The notes under the pieces were generated by a model. That model saw only the letters and a list, made by a program, of their open reading frames with translations, was not told where the DNA came from and made no database searches. Source: Kribbella caucasensis (GTDB lineage: Bacteria; Actinomycetota; Actinomycetes; Propionibacteriales; Kribbellaceae). Taken from it: a stretch of DNA of 64,000 nt. The stretch lies in contig NZ_SNWQ01000010.1 of the NCBI RefSeq assembly GCF_004361855.1, positions 62,001 through 126,000 of the forward strand, given 5' to 3'. The position numbers were made by a program, and so were the translations under genes. Shown here in pieces: positions 44,213 through 52,757 of this stretch (the stretch's first letter is position 1; the number at the start of each line of letters is the position of its first letter).

Positions 44213-45109
44213 ATGACTGACCGCGTCACGCTGCAGGGCGTCCTGGTAGCACTCGTGACTCCCTTCACACCCGACGGATCCGCGATCGACGTCGAGGCGC
44301 TCCATGCCCATGTGAATCGGCTGATCGAAGCCGGCGTCCACGGCTTGGTGCCGGGCGGTAGCACGGGCGAGTTCACTGCGCTCACCCTCGCCGAGCGCAA
44401 GCTGCTGACCGAGGCCTGCGTGAAGGCGGCCGACGGTCGCGTCCCGGTCATCGCGGGCACCGGCGCGTTGTCGAGCGCCGAGACCGTCGAGCTGAGCCGG
44501 CACGCGGCGGAGGTCGGGGCGTCCGCGTTGATGGTGGTTCCGCCGTTCTACGACGCGCCCACCCTCGACGAGGTCCGGTCCCACCTGGCCGCCGTACGCG
44601 ATGCCTCGAAGCTCCCGATCGTCTACTACAACATCCCTTCGGCCAGTGGAGTGAAGCTGACGCCGGCCGAGATCGCCGGGCTGGCGGAGATCGACGGAGT
44701 GGACTACCTCAAGGACACCTCCGGCGACGCGGTGTCCTTGAGCGAACTTCTGCTGGCGCATGCGGATCAGATCACCGCCTTCAACGGCTGGGACACGCTC
44801 ACCTTCTTCGGCCTGGTCAGCGGTTCCAAGGGAACGGTATGGGGTGCGACCAACGTGATTCCCGAGTTGTCCATGCAGCTCTGGGACGCGGTCGCGGTCC
44901 GCGGCGATCTCGCCGAGGGCCGGCGGCTGTGGGACAAGATCTGGCCGGTGTGCAACTTCCTCGAGTCGTACAACTACGCCGCCGCGGTCAAGACCGGCCT
45001 CGAGCTGATCGGCCAACCCGCCGGACCGGTGCGTGCGCCGTTCGCTCTGCTCGACGACAGCGCCCGTGCGGAGTTCACCAGGATCCTGGACGCCGCCGGC
45101 GTTCTCTGA
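44213..45109 (+). CDS. DHDPS/NAL-family lyase, likely pyrroline-4-hydroxy-2-carboxylate deaminase
   Basis: A 298-residue class-I aldolase-fold enzyme. The family motif GGSTGEFTALT (48-58), Tyr138/Tyr139 in IVYYNIPS and the Schiff-base Lys167 in DYLKDTSGD are present. In hydroxyproline breakdown, a DHDPS-family enzyme deaminates and dehydrates 1-pyrroline-4-hydroxy-2-carboxylate to 2-oxoglutarate semialdehyde; gene order makes that the best call. A true dihydrodipicolinate synthase would be out of place here. CTGGAG precedes the ATG. Confidence 0.88.
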   Translation: MTDRVTLQGVLVALVTPFTPDGSAIDVEALHAHVNRLIEAGVHGLVPGGSTGEFTALTLAERKLLTEACVKAADGRVPVIAGTGALSSAETVELSRHAAEVGASALMVVPPFYDAPTLDEVRSHLAAVRDASKLPIVYYNIPSASGVKLTPAEIAGLAEIDGVDYLKDTSGDAVSLSELLLAHADQITAFNGWDTLTFFGLVSGSKGTVWGATNVIPELSMQLWDAVAVRGDLAEGRRLWDKIWPVCNFLESYNYAAAVKTGLELIGQPAGPVRAPFALLDDSARAEFTRILDAAGVL

Positions 45110-45133
45110 CGTACTGATCGGGAGGAGGGTGCA

Positions 45134-46420
45134 GTGAGGATCGTCGTCGTCGGTGCCGGTGTGGTCGGCCTGGCCTGTGGCTACGAGCTGCTCCAGGACG
45201 GGCACGACGTGGTGGTTCTGGACAGCGCGCGCGCCGGTCAGGCGGCGTCTCACGGGAACGCGGCCAAGGTTGCCGTTGCCGAGGCCGGCCCGGTGCCGGC
45301 CCCCGGCATGGTGATCCAAGGCCTGAAGTGGATGCTGCGCCCGGACAGTCCGCTGTACGTGAAGCCCTCGCTGTCGCTGCCTTTCCTGCGGTTCCTGCTC
45401 TCGGTGGCCCGGAACTGCACCGAGGAGCAGTTCCGGGCCGGGTTGGCGCTGAACCTTCGGCTCGCATCGCAGGCCAATGAGCTGTTCGACGAGTGGCGGG
45501 ACGCTGGGCTGCACCTCGAGATGCACCAACGCGGTGTCCTGCTGGCCTACGAGCACAAGGCCCACTTCGAGAATCGGCTGCGATACCAGGACGTGTTCTC
45601 GTCATACGGCGCGGAGCCCGACGTACTGGATGTCGTCGGAGTGCACGACGTCGAGCCGGCGTTGTCCGACCGGATCCAGTACGGCCTGTTCTATCCGCAG
45701 GACCGGCAGATCGAGCCGGACTCGCTCACGTCGGCACTCGTCGAGCACATCACCAAGCTCGGCGGCTCGGTCCGCGAGGACACGGCTGTGGCCGGTTTCG
45801 ATCGCGGGCCGGGCGGCGTGATCGGCGTACGCACGAACGCCGGCGAGCGGTTGGGTTGCGACGGAGTGGTCCTGGCCGCCGGGGTGTGGACGGGACCGCT
45901 GTGCTCGAAGCTCGGCGTACCGGTGCCGATCCAGCCGGGTAAGGGCTACAGCGTCGATTACCGTCCCGAGCCCTTCACACTGCGGACGTCGCTGACGTTC
46001 GAGGACGCGCATGTCGCGGTCACGCCGCTCGACGGTGTGATCCGGGTGGCCGGCACGATGGAGTTCTCCGGCTTCGACACGTCGATCAACAAGACCCGGG
46101 TGGCGGCGATCAAGCGCGCGGCGGCGGTCGGGTTCCGTGACTGGGACTCCGGCGCGCCACACAACCCTTCGTGGGCAGGGATGCGGCCGATGACGCCGGA
46201 TGGTCTGCCCGTGGTCGGGCCGCTCACCGATAACTCGAACGTCTGGCTGGCGTCGGGTCACGGCATGCTCGGTCTCACCCAGGCGCCGACGACCGCCCGT
46301 GCGATCCGGCAACTCCTCCGGGGCGAGGCAGCCGACCCCGCGATCAGCCCCGCACGGTTCCGTGGCCGGGCGGGGCGGTATCGGACAAGTGCAGACAATC
46401 TGCAATCATGGCCTGGGTAG
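45134..46420 (+). CDS. DadA-like FAD oxidoreductase, likely cis-4-hydroxy-D-proline oxidase
   Basis: A 428-residue flavoenzyme of the DAAO/DadA fold. The dinucleotide motif VVVGAGVVGLACGYELL is at the N-terminus; PGKGYSVDY and the C-terminal GMRPMTPDGLPVVGPL and SGHGMLGLTQAP are typical of D-amino-acid dehydrogenases. It should oxidise the epimerised hydroxyproline to the pyrroline acid used by the neighbouring deaminase. The start is a GTG at 45134 behind GGAGGAGG. A perfect TGCAGA/TCTGCA dyad lies in its last codons (46390-46404). Confidence 0.88.
   Translation: MRIVVVGAGVVGLACGYELLQDGHDVVVLDSARAGQAASHGNAAKVAVAEAGPVPAPGMVIQGLKWMLRPDSPLYVKPSLSLPFLRFLLSVARNCTEEQFRAGLALNLRLASQANELFDEWRDAGLHLEMHQRGVLLAYEHKAHFENRLRYQDVFSSYGAEPDVLDVVGVHDVEPALSDRIQYGLFYPQDRQIEPDSLTSALVEHITKLGGSVREDTAVAGFDRGPGGVIGVRTNAGERLGCDGVVLAAGVWTGPLCSKLGVPVPIQPGKGYSVDYRPEPFTLRTSLTFEDAHVAVTPLDGVIRVAGTMEFSGFDTSINKTRVAAIKRAAAVGFRDWDSGAPHNPSWAGMRPMTPDGLPVVGPLTDNSNVWLASGHGMLGLTQAPTTARAIRQLLRGEAADPAISPARFRGRAGRYRTSADNLQSWPG
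46390..46404. repeat. Inverted repeat sharing arms with the upstream operator
   Basis: TGCAGA, three bases, TCTGCA forms a perfect dyad inside the last codons of the oxidase gene. The same arms frame the operator at 41716-41738, but here the inner TnGTnnnACnA core is missing. Its complement reads TGCAGATTGT then CTGCACTT, both blocks also found at 41716-41742. It may be a secondary binding site ahead of the regulator gene or chance. Confidence 0.35.
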
Positions 46421-46438
46421 ACGAAAGGCGGTCAGTTG

Positions 46439-46692
46439 ACGTCCTCCCACCGCCTGAAGGCAGGGGATTCCAACCCTTGCGGGTTGAGGTTCGCGGTTCA
46501 CAGCCGTGCCTTACTGCGCAAGAAGGCTCCCCGCGCTGCCACGGCCCGCCCGGCCGCGGTTGTTGCTGATCCTGCTACTGCCAGTTGCTTGGCTATCGCA
46601 ACCGGTGACCACATTACCCGAATCAACCGACAAAACCTGAAGGGAGGGGGATGGCGTTTCCTCCCCGCCGTGAATGACGGGGTGTCCACGCC
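46439..46692 (+). mobile_element. IS200/IS605-family non-autonomous element (PATE/MITE-like), no transposase
   Basis: This 254-base insert has no convincing gene but carries the end signatures seen next to IS605/IS1341 tnpB genes. At the left, CCTCCCACCGCCTGAAGGC and AGGGGATTCC form an imperfect hairpin, followed by AACCC-TTGC-GGGTT. At the right, a purine run (GGGAGGGGG) leads into a long imperfect hairpin (46653-46692) with outer stem GGCGT/ACGCC and inner stem CCCCG/CGGGG. Neither tnpA nor tnpB remains. The right hairpin ends 9 bases before the GntR gene, which has no SD. Exact ends and target tetranucleotide cannot be fixed by eye. Confidence 0.6.
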
Positions 46693-46701
46693 ATCAAACC
46701 G

Positions 46702-47391
46702 ATGAGCGCTCCACGAACGGATTCGGCACTCGCTCCGGTCAGCAACGTGACCCGGCGCGAGGTCGTGGTGGACGCGATCCGGCGCGCGCTGCTCTCGGGC
46801 GAACTGGTGCCCGGGCAGCGGGTCAAGGAGGCGCCGCTGGCGGAGCTGCTCGGGGTGAGCCGGCCGACCGTGCGGGAGGCGATCTACCAGCTCGTGCACG
46901 AAGGGTCGCTGGTCCAGACGCCGTACAAGGGGATCACCGTCGCCGAGCCGAGTCCACAGGATCTGCTCGACGTGGCTCAGGTGCGGGTGTCGCTGGAAAC
47001 CCTGGCCGCGCTGCATCTCGCCGAACACCCGGACGGCGACGGGATGACAAAGCTCCGGGCCGCGCTCAAGACCCACTTGGACGCCATCGAGGCCGGCGAT
47101 CTGGTGCAGGTCGACCTGACCCACCTCGACCTCCACCGCACGCTGTGGGAGGCGTCGGAGAACCAGATGCTGATGCGGATCTGGCCGTTGGTGGAATCCC
47201 AGATCCGGATGGCGATGAGCCTCGACCAGGTCACCCGGTCCGACCTGGCCCGGGATGCGGAGCTGCACCGTCGCCTGGTCGACGTGATCGCCGGCGGTGA
47301 CAAGGCGGCGATCACGGCCGAGGTCCGTGAGCACATCGCCAACAGCGCCGACGAGATCGTCCGGCTGATCGAAGAGGGCAAGTCCGCCTGA
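46702..47391 (+). CDS. GntR/FCD-domain regulator of the hydroxyproline locus
   Basis: A 229-residue regulator. The winged helix includes GQRVKEAPLAELLGVSRPTVREAIYQLVHEG (about 40-70) and the FCD domain carries the metal-ligand-type residues Asp and His in DLTHLDLHRTLWEAS and ELHRRLVDVI. A perfect FadR-subgroup operator core lies in the promoter of the transport operon 5 kb upstream. The ATG at 46702 lacks an SD and sits just behind the IS605-like hairpin; a GTG 45 bases in is an alternative start. Likely a repressor relieved by hydroxyproline or a pathway intermediate. Confidence 0.9.
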   Translation: MSAPRTDSALAPVSNVTRREVVVDAIRRALLSGELVPGQRVKEAPLAELLGVSRPTVREAIYQLVHEGSLVQTPYKGITVAEPSPQDLLDVAQVRVSLETLAALHLAEHPDGDGMTKLRAALKTHLDAIEAGDLVQVDLTHLDLHRTLWEASENQMLMRIWPLVESQIRMAMSLDQVTRSDLARDAELHRRLVDVIAGGDKAAITAEVREHIANSADEIVRLIEEGKSA

Positions 47392-47409
47392 GTTCGCGAC
47401 ACCCCAGTC

Positions 47410-47433
47410 CCGGTACGGCGTACGTCGTACCGG
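47410..47433. repeat. Hairpin/dyad between the GntR and aldehyde dehydrogenase genes
   Basis: CCGGTACG and CGTACCGG, perfect 8-base arms around an 8-base centre, fill part of the 85-base gap. It may be a weak terminator for the regulator transcript or an operator for the aldehyde dehydrogenase gene. There is no T-run. Confidence 0.4.
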
Positions 47434-47476
47434 CTGATCGCGCACGTCCTGTGACCCGTCTACGGGAGAGACTTTC

Positions 47477-48958
47477 ATGAACACCAGCAACTACATCGGC
47501 GGCAAGCCCGGTGTTGGCCAAGGCCCTGAACTGTCGGTCGTCGATCCGTCGACCGGGACGGTGATCTGGACCTACCGCAGCGACGGTCAGCACAGCGTCG
47601 AGGCCGCCCTCGATGCCGCGCACGACGCATTTCCGGAGTGGTCACGAGCCACGCCGGCCGAGCGCTCGGGGATCCTGCACCGGCTCGCTGCCGAGCTCGA
47701 CACGATGGCCGAGGAGCTCGCGCAGGCGGAGACCGCGCAAACCGGCAAGCCGATCCGCCTCAGCCGTGAGTTCGACGTCCCCGGCTCCGTCGACAATGTC
47801 GCGTTCTTCGCCGGTGCGGCCCGTCACCTCGACGGCCACGCGGCCGCGGAGTACTCGGCCGACCACACCTCGATGATCCGGCGCCATCCGGTCGGGGTGG
47901 TCGGGTCGATAGCGCCGTGGAACTATCCGTTGCAAATGGCGGTCTGGAAGGTGTTGCCAGCCATCGCGGCCGGCAACACGATCGTCCTCAAGCCGGCCGA
48001 GAACACACCGCTGACGACGCTCATGCTCGCCGAAGCCTGCGAACGTGCCGGCGTGCCTGCCGGTGTCGTCAACATCGTCAACGGCACGGGTCCCGACACG
48101 GGGGAGTCGTTGGTCACCAGCCGCCGGATCGCGATGACCTCGTTCACCGGGTCGACCGCGGTCGGACGGCATATCGCGGGTCTCGCCGCGGCCAACGGGA
48201 CCCGGCTGCATCTGGAGCTCGGCGGCAAGGCTCCGTTCGTGGTCTTCGACGACGCCGATCTGGATGCGGCGGTCCGGGGCGCCGTGGCGGCTTCACTCAT
48301 CAACACCGGGCAGGACTGCACCGCCGCGACCCGGGCTTACGTGCATCGGTCCTTGTTCTCCGAATTCGTCGATGGTGTCGCCGAGCTGATGCGGCGAGTC
48401 AGGCTCGGGGCACCCTTGGACCCGGATACCGACCAAGGGCCGTTGGTCTCGTTCCGGCAGCGTGATCGCGTCGTGGCGATGGTGGGACGGGCCGTTCGTG
48501 ACGGCGCTCGTGCTGTGACCGGTGGCCGTTCGCCGGGTGGTGCATTGTCCTCGGGTGCGTACTACGAGCCGACGCTGCTGGTCGGGGCCGAGCAGCGGAG
48601 TGAGATCGTGCAGGAGGAGACGTTCGGGCCGGTGCTGGCTGCGCTGCCGTTCGATTCCGACAGCGAAGCGCTGCGATTGGCCAACGACGTGCCGTTCGGC
48701 CTTGCCGCCTCTGCCTGGACGCGCGACGTGTTCCGCGCCCAGGAGGCCGCGCGATCGATCGAGGCCGGCACGGTATGGATCAACGACCACATCCCGATCA
48801 TCTCGGAGATGCCGCACGGCGGGATGAAGGCGTCGGGCTACGGCAAGGACATGTCGGCGTACTCGTTCGAGGAGTACACGCAGGTCAAGCACGTGATGTC
48901 CGACCTGACCGGACGCGCGGCCAAGCCCTGGCACACGACCATCTACGGCGACCTCTGA
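47477..48958 (+). CDS. NAD(P)-dependent aldehyde dehydrogenase, likely 2-oxoglutarate semialdehyde dehydrogenase
   Basis: A 493-residue ALDH. The catalytic Cys281 (NTGQDCTAATR) and general-base Glu247 (LHLELGGKAP) are intact, as are the cofactor stretch IAPWNYPLQMAVWKVLPAIAAGNT and the terminal EMPHGGMKASGYGKDMS. By sequence alone the GQDC type resembles gamma-aminobutyraldehyde/betaine-aldehyde enzymes; by context it would oxidise 2-oxoglutarate semialdehyde to 2-oxoglutarate and finish the hydroxyproline route. GGGAGAG precedes the ATG. Lies 10 bases before the SDR gene. Confidence 0.88.
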   Translation: MNTSNYIGGKPGVGQGPELSVVDPSTGTVIWTYRSDGQHSVEAALDAAHDAFPEWSRATPAERSGILHRLAAELDTMAEELAQAETAQTGKPIRLSREFDVPGSVDNVAFFAGAARHLDGHAAAEYSADHTSMIRRHPVGVVGSIAPWNYPLQMAVWKVLPAIAAGNTIVLKPAENTPLTTLMLAEACERAGVPAGVVNIVNGTGPDTGESLVTSRRIAMTSFTGSTAVGRHIAGLAAANGTRLHLELGGKAPFVVFDDADLDAAVRGAVAASLINTGQDCTAATRAYVHRSLFSEFVDGVAELMRRVRLGAPLDPDTDQGPLVSFRQRDRVVAMVGRAVRDGARAVTGGRSPGGALSSGAYYEPTLLVGAEQRSEIVQEETFGPVLAALPFDSDSEALRLANDVPFGLAASAWTRDVFRAQEAARSIEAGTVWINDHIPIISEMPHGGMKASGYGKDMSAYSFEEYTQVKHVMSDLTGRAAKPWHTTIYGDL

Positions 48959-48968
48959 GGAGCACCAC

Positions 48969-49565
48969 ATGAAGATCCTGTTAGTCGGTGCCGGGACCGT
49001 CGGCCGGGCGGCGCACGATGCACTCGTTGCCCGCGGCCACGAAGTTGTCGCGGCCCACCGAACCTCGGCCGAGTACCCGATCGACCTCACCGATCCCAGC
49101 TCGATCCAACGGGTGCTCGACAAGGTCGGGCCGCTCGACGCGGCAGTCTGTACTGCGGGTACGACGCCGTACGGACCATGGGACGACCTGGATCGCGATG
49201 CCTGGCTGGCCGGCATCAACAGCAAGCTGCTCGGCCAGGTCGAACTCGTCCGCCGGGCGACCGGCGTCGTACGGGCCGGCGGCTCGTTCACCCTCATCAC
49301 CGGCATCCTCGCCCGTGAGCCCATCCGGACCGGGAGTGTGGCGGCCGCGGTCAACGGAGCGCTGGAAGCCTGGGTTGTCGCGAGTGCCGGTGAGCTGTGG
49401 GGGCGTTACCGGATCAACGCGGTCAGTCCGACCGTGTTGACGGAGTCCCGCGACAAGTACGCCGACGCCTTCCCCGGCTACCCGACGGTCGACGCTTCCG
49501 TGGTGGGGCAGGCGTTCGTACGGTCCGTGGAGTCGATGGAGACCGGTCAGGTCTACCGGATCTGA
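48969..49565 (+). CDS. Atypical short-chain dehydrogenase/reductase
   Basis: A 198-residue Rossmann protein (LLVGAGTVGRAAHDAL, then AAVCTAGTTPYGPW and GGSFTLITGILA). The usual catalytic YxxxK is missing: the matching region reads SVAAAVNGALEAW, with Ala where Tyr should be. A compact SDR subgroup with this change exists; its activity is unclear. It lies 10 bases after the aldehyde dehydrogenase gene and overlaps the convergent PucR gene by 13 bases. A role in the hydroxyproline pathway is not obvious. Confidence 0.85.
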   Translation: MKILLVGAGTVGRAAHDALVARGHEVVAAHRTSAEYPIDLTDPSSIQRVLDKVGPLDAAVCTAGTTPYGPWDDLDRDAWLAGINSKLLGQVELVRRATGVVRAGGSFTLITGILAREPIRTGSVAAAVNGALEAWVVASAGELWGRYRINAVSPTVLTESRDKYADAFPGYPTVDASVVGQAFVRSVESMETGQVYRI

Positions 49566-51112
49566 GCTTGCAGTTCGTCGGCCAGCAGCGCGACGTGCAG
49601 GGACACCCGGATATCGGGGTCGTCGAGGTTGACGCCGAGGAGCCGCTGGGCCTTGGCGAGGCGGTCGTAGAAGACGGGCCGGGATACGTGCAGACTCGCG
49701 GCGGCGTCGGACTTGCTCGCTGGATGGCGGACGAGGGCACGGACCGCGTCGAGGAGTCCACCCCCGTGTTCCTTGAGCGGGTCGAGTTCGCGCGCGACGA
49801 AGAGGCGCAGCCGGTCGTCGTCGCCGAGCAGGGTGAGCAAACCGCGCAAATGGACGTCCTCCAGGCGGTGCACCACTCGATCGGAGGCGTCTGCGCGGAC
49901 GGACTCGGCCACCTGCTGGGCCTCCTTGAGGGTGCGGTCCACGTCGCCCGTCTTGGTGGCGGGACGGCCGGCGCCGATCGCGACTGGATGCCGCCGGGCG
50001 ATCCGCGCCGCCAGGTTGTCGACCACGCGATCAGGGTTGGCGGAGGGCGCACAGGAGAGCAGCACGCGGACATCGCGATCGATCTCACAAACGAGGGCCG
50101 GCACTTTGAGGTCGTATGCCGTATGCACGACCGAGGCGAGAACGTCTTGTGGATCGGCGACCTGATTCCGCGGGCGCACCGTGATCCCGATCAGCTGACG
50201 TTTGGCCAGCGGAACACCGGAGAGTTCACATCTGCGCAGTACGTCCGGATCGGTGGGATCCGCGAGCAGGCCGAGCAGCAGTTCATGGTGGACGCGGCGT
50301 ACGAGACTGTCGCGGTGCCTGTCGTGCAACCGGTGCATGGCCAATGCGGCGGCGGCGCGTTCGGTCAGGGCGACCAGACGCTGCGAAGGTCGCGTGGGTG
50401 CTTGGACCACGAGTCGTCCCCAGCCTCGGTCGCGTTTGCCGAGCCGGGTCACCAGCCAGCCGGCTCGTTCGTCCCATCCGGTCCGGCCGTCGACCTGCAC
50501 GCCGCGCGAACGAGTGGTCCAATCGGCGAGGAACTCAGCGATGTCCGCCGGACCTGACCGGTAGTCGAGGACCTGGTGTTGCTCGCTCTCCAGTACGACG
50601 GCTGTCCCGGCCAGACGCTGGACGGCCTCGAGGATCTCGCGCGGGCCGGCCTCGGCGATGCTCAGCTCGGTGAAGGTCTCGTGCACCCGGTGGGTCTCGC
50701 GCAGTTCCTGCAGTTGCTCGTCCACGATGCGTTCGCCCACCGCCTGGGTGATCGCGGCGAACCGCACCTCGCGGTGCAGCGCGACCAGTGGCAGCGCCAC
50801 GGCTTCACACGCCTCGACCAATGCCGAGGGCAACTGCTTCCAGCGACGGCCCAGCTCGATCACCAGACCGGCTGCCTCGCTCTCGCCGAGACTGGCGGCG
50901 AAGTCACGAAGCTCGTCGGCGGTCTCGGGTAGCGCGATACCGGTGCTCAACAGGAGGTCGCCGCCTCGTAGCAGCGGGGCGATGTCGGCGAGCTCGGCCG
51001 CGTGAACCCAGCGGACCTCACGGTCCAGTCCCGTCGCGCCGGCAAGAACCTCGGCGCCCGCTCCGCGAAGGACGGGCATCTCGAGGACCTGCGCAACCGT
51101 CAGGTACGCCAT
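49553..51112 (-). CDS. PucR-family transcriptional regulator
   Basis: A 519-residue regulator with an N-terminal PucR domain (about 5-125, including HAAELADIAPLLRGGDLLLSTG), a central degenerate GGDEF-like domain and a C-terminal helix-turn-helix (SKSDAAASLHVSRPVFYDRLAKAQ, about 470-495). I use the ATG at 51110-51112, with GGAG 8 bases upstream; the extra 32 residues of the longer frame are not family-like. It is divergent from mmsA and the aminotransferase across 127 bases and probably activates them. Confidence 0.92.
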   Translation of the reverse strand: MAYLTVAQVLEMPVLRGAGAEVLAGATGLDREVRWVHAAELADIAPLLRGGDLLLSTGIALPETADELRDFAASLGESEAAGLVIELGRRWKQLPSALVEACEAVALPLVALHREVRFAAITQAVGERIVDEQLQELRETHRVHETFTELSIAEAGPREILEAVQRLAGTAVVLESEQHQVLDYRSGPADIAEFLADWTTRSRGVQVDGRTGWDERAGWLVTRLGKRDRGWGRLVVQAPTRPSQRLVALTERAAAALAMHRLHDRHRDSLVRRVHHELLLGLLADPTDPDVLRRCELSGVPLAKRQLIGITVRPRNQVADPQDVLASVVHTAYDLKVPALVCEIDRDVRVLLSCAPSANPDRVVDNLAARIARRHPVAIGAGRPATKTGDVDRTLKEAQQVAESVRADASDRVVHRLEDVHLRGLLTLLGDDDRLRLFVARELDPLKEHGGGLLDAVRALVRHPASKSDAAASLHVSRPVFYDRLAKAQRLLGVNLDDPDIRVSLHVALLADELQAQIR

Positions 51113-51137
51113 TCCGTCTACTCCAGTCGGCCGGGAG

Positions 51138-51152
51138 CCGACACATTGTCGG
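51138..51152. promoter_or_regulatory. Inverted repeat in the pucR-mmsA divergent region
   Basis: CCGACA, CAT, TGTCGG is a perfect dyad 26 bases upstream of the PucR start and about 90 bases before mmsA. It is the only clear dyad in the 127-base gap and a natural PucR binding site, acting on both directions. No binding motif for this PucR is known to me. Confidence 0.45.
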
Positions 51153-51239
51153 GGTTCGAGTCTAAGTCCTACATTCTGCCGGGCCTCGAGCTGGTCGGCG
51201 GTGGCCACGATGGAGGCTCACCCCCGAAGGAGTTGCTGC

Positions 51240-52757
51240 ATGTCCACACCGATCACGCACTGGGTCGACGGCGCCGGGTACGACGGCACGTCGGAACTCT
51301 GGTCCGATGTCACCAACCCCGCCACCGGTCGCGTCTCCGGTCGGGTCGCGCTGGCGAGTGAGCGCGACGCCCGGTATGTCATCGACGCGGCCAAGAAGGC
51401 TTCCACGACCTGGGCCACCACCTCGCTGGCCCGGCGTACCCAGATCCTCTTCGCCTTCCGTGAGCTGCTCAACGCCCGCAAGGATGAACTCGCGCAACTC
51501 ATCACCGCGGAGCACGGCAAGGTCCACTCCGATGCGGTCGGCGAGATCTCCCGCGGTCAAGAGGTCGTCGAGTTCGCGTGCGGTATCGCCCACCTGCTCA
51601 AGGGTGGACAGTCGGGTAACGCATCGACCGGGGTCGACGTGCACTCCAGGCGGGATCCGCTCGGTGTGGTGGGCATCATCAGCCCGTTCAACTTCCCCGC
51701 GATGGTGCCGATGTGGTTCTTCCCGATCGCGATCGCGGCCGGCAACGCCGTCGTACTCAAGCCGAGCGAGAAGGACCCGTCGGCCGCGTTGTGGATCGCT
51801 CAGCTGTGGAAGGAGGCCGGTCTCCCGGACGGCGTGTTCAACGTGCTGCAGGGCGACAAGGTCGCGGTCGACGCGTTGCTGCAGAGCCCGGACGTCGCGG
51901 CGATCAGCTTCGTCGGCTCGACGCCGATCGCGCAGTACGTCTATGAGGAGGCGAGCCGACACGGCAAGCGGGTGCAGGCGCTCGGCGGTGCCAAGAACCA
52001 CATGGTCGTCCTGCCGGATGCCGACCTCGAGCTGGCGGCGGATGCCGCGGTCAGCGCCGGGTACGGGAGCGCGGGGGAGCGGTGCATGGCGATCAGCGTG
52101 CTGGTCGCGGTCGAGCCGATCGCGGATGATCTGGTCGCCCGGATCGCCGAGCGCACCCGGACGCTGCGTACTGGCGACGGTCGTCGAGGCGAGGCCGCCG
52201 CGGAGGTGGACATGGGGCCGCTGGTCACCAAGGCCCACCGCGATCGGGTTGCGGGATTCATCGCTTCCGGTGACGAGGCCGGCGCCAAGCTCATCATCGA
52301 CGGGCGCGAGGTCGACGCTGATGGCGACCGGGACGGCTTCTGGCTCGGTCCGACGCTGTTCGATCACGTGACGCCGGAGATGGAGATCTACCGCGAGGAG
52401 ATCTTCGGGCCGGTGCTGTCGGTTGTCCGGGTCTCGTCGTACGACGAAGCCGTTGCCCTCATCAACGACAACGGCTACGGCAACGGGACGGCGATCTTCA
52501 CCAACGACGGCGGAGCCGCCCGCCGGTTCGAGAACGACGTCCAGGTGGGGATGATCGGCGTCAACGTCCCGATCCCGGTGCCGGTCGCGTACTACTCCTT
52601 CGGTGGCTGGAAGCGGTCGCTGTTCGGCGACACCCACGCGCACGGCACCGAAGGCGTCCACTTCTTCACCCGCGCGAAGGTCGTCACGTCGCGCTGGATC
52701 AACCCGGCCGCCCGCCCCGAGGGTGGTCTCGAACTGGGGTTCCCGCAGAATGTCTGA
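51240..52757 (+). CDS. mmsA: CoA-acylating methylmalonate-semialdehyde dehydrogenase
   Basis: A 505-residue ALDH-superfamily enzyme that converts malonate- or methylmalonate-semialdehyde to acetyl- or propionyl-CoA. The diagnostic change is present: GGAKNHMVV lacks the usual base Glu, as in CoA-dependent MmsA enzymes, and the nucleophile is Cys282 (GSAGERCMAIS). SPFNFPAMVPMWFFPIAIA is characteristic. GAAGGAG precedes the ATG at 51240. The end overlaps the aminotransferase by 8 bases. Pathway: beta-alanine, beta-aminoisobutyrate, valine or inositol; the linked aminotransferase favours a beta-amino acid. Confidence 0.94.
   Translation: MSTPITHWVDGAGYDGTSELWSDVTNPATGRVSGRVALASERDARYVIDAAKKASTTWATTSLARRTQILFAFRELLNARKDELAQLITAEHGKVHSDAVGEISRGQEVVEFACGIAHLLKGGQSGNASTGVDVHSRRDPLGVVGIISPFNFPAMVPMWFFPIAIAAGNAVVLKPSEKDPSAALWIAQLWKEAGLPDGVFNVLQGDKVAVDALLQSPDVAAISFVGSTPIAQYVYEEASRHGKRVQALGGAKNHMVVLPDADLELAADAAVSAGYGSAGERCMAISVLVAVEPIADDLVARIAERTRTLRTGDGRRGEAAAEVDMGPLVTKAHRDRVAGFIASGDEAGAKLIIDGREVDADGDRDGFWLGPTLFDHVTPEMEIYREEIFGPVLSVVRVSSYDEAVALINDNGYGNGTAIFTNDGGAARRFENDVQVGMIGVNVPIPVPVAYYSFGGWKRSLFGDTHAHGTEGVHFFTRAKVVTSRWINPAARPEGGLELGFPQNV

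Noticed and set aside
44213..45109. Housekeeping dihydrodipicolinate synthase (dapA)
   Set aside because: The fold fits, but the gene is inside a hydroxyproline operon whose pathway needs a lyase of exactly this family.
46436..46705. 89-residue open frame in front of the GntR gene
   Set aside because: It lies entirely in the IS605-like structured DNA. Such frames are often annotated as hypothetical proteins, but they reflect the repeat's base composition, and the start is not supported.
47410..47433. Intrinsic terminator after the GntR gene
   Set aside because: The hairpin is perfect but short-armed and lacks a T-run, so I list it only as a dyad, not as a terminator.
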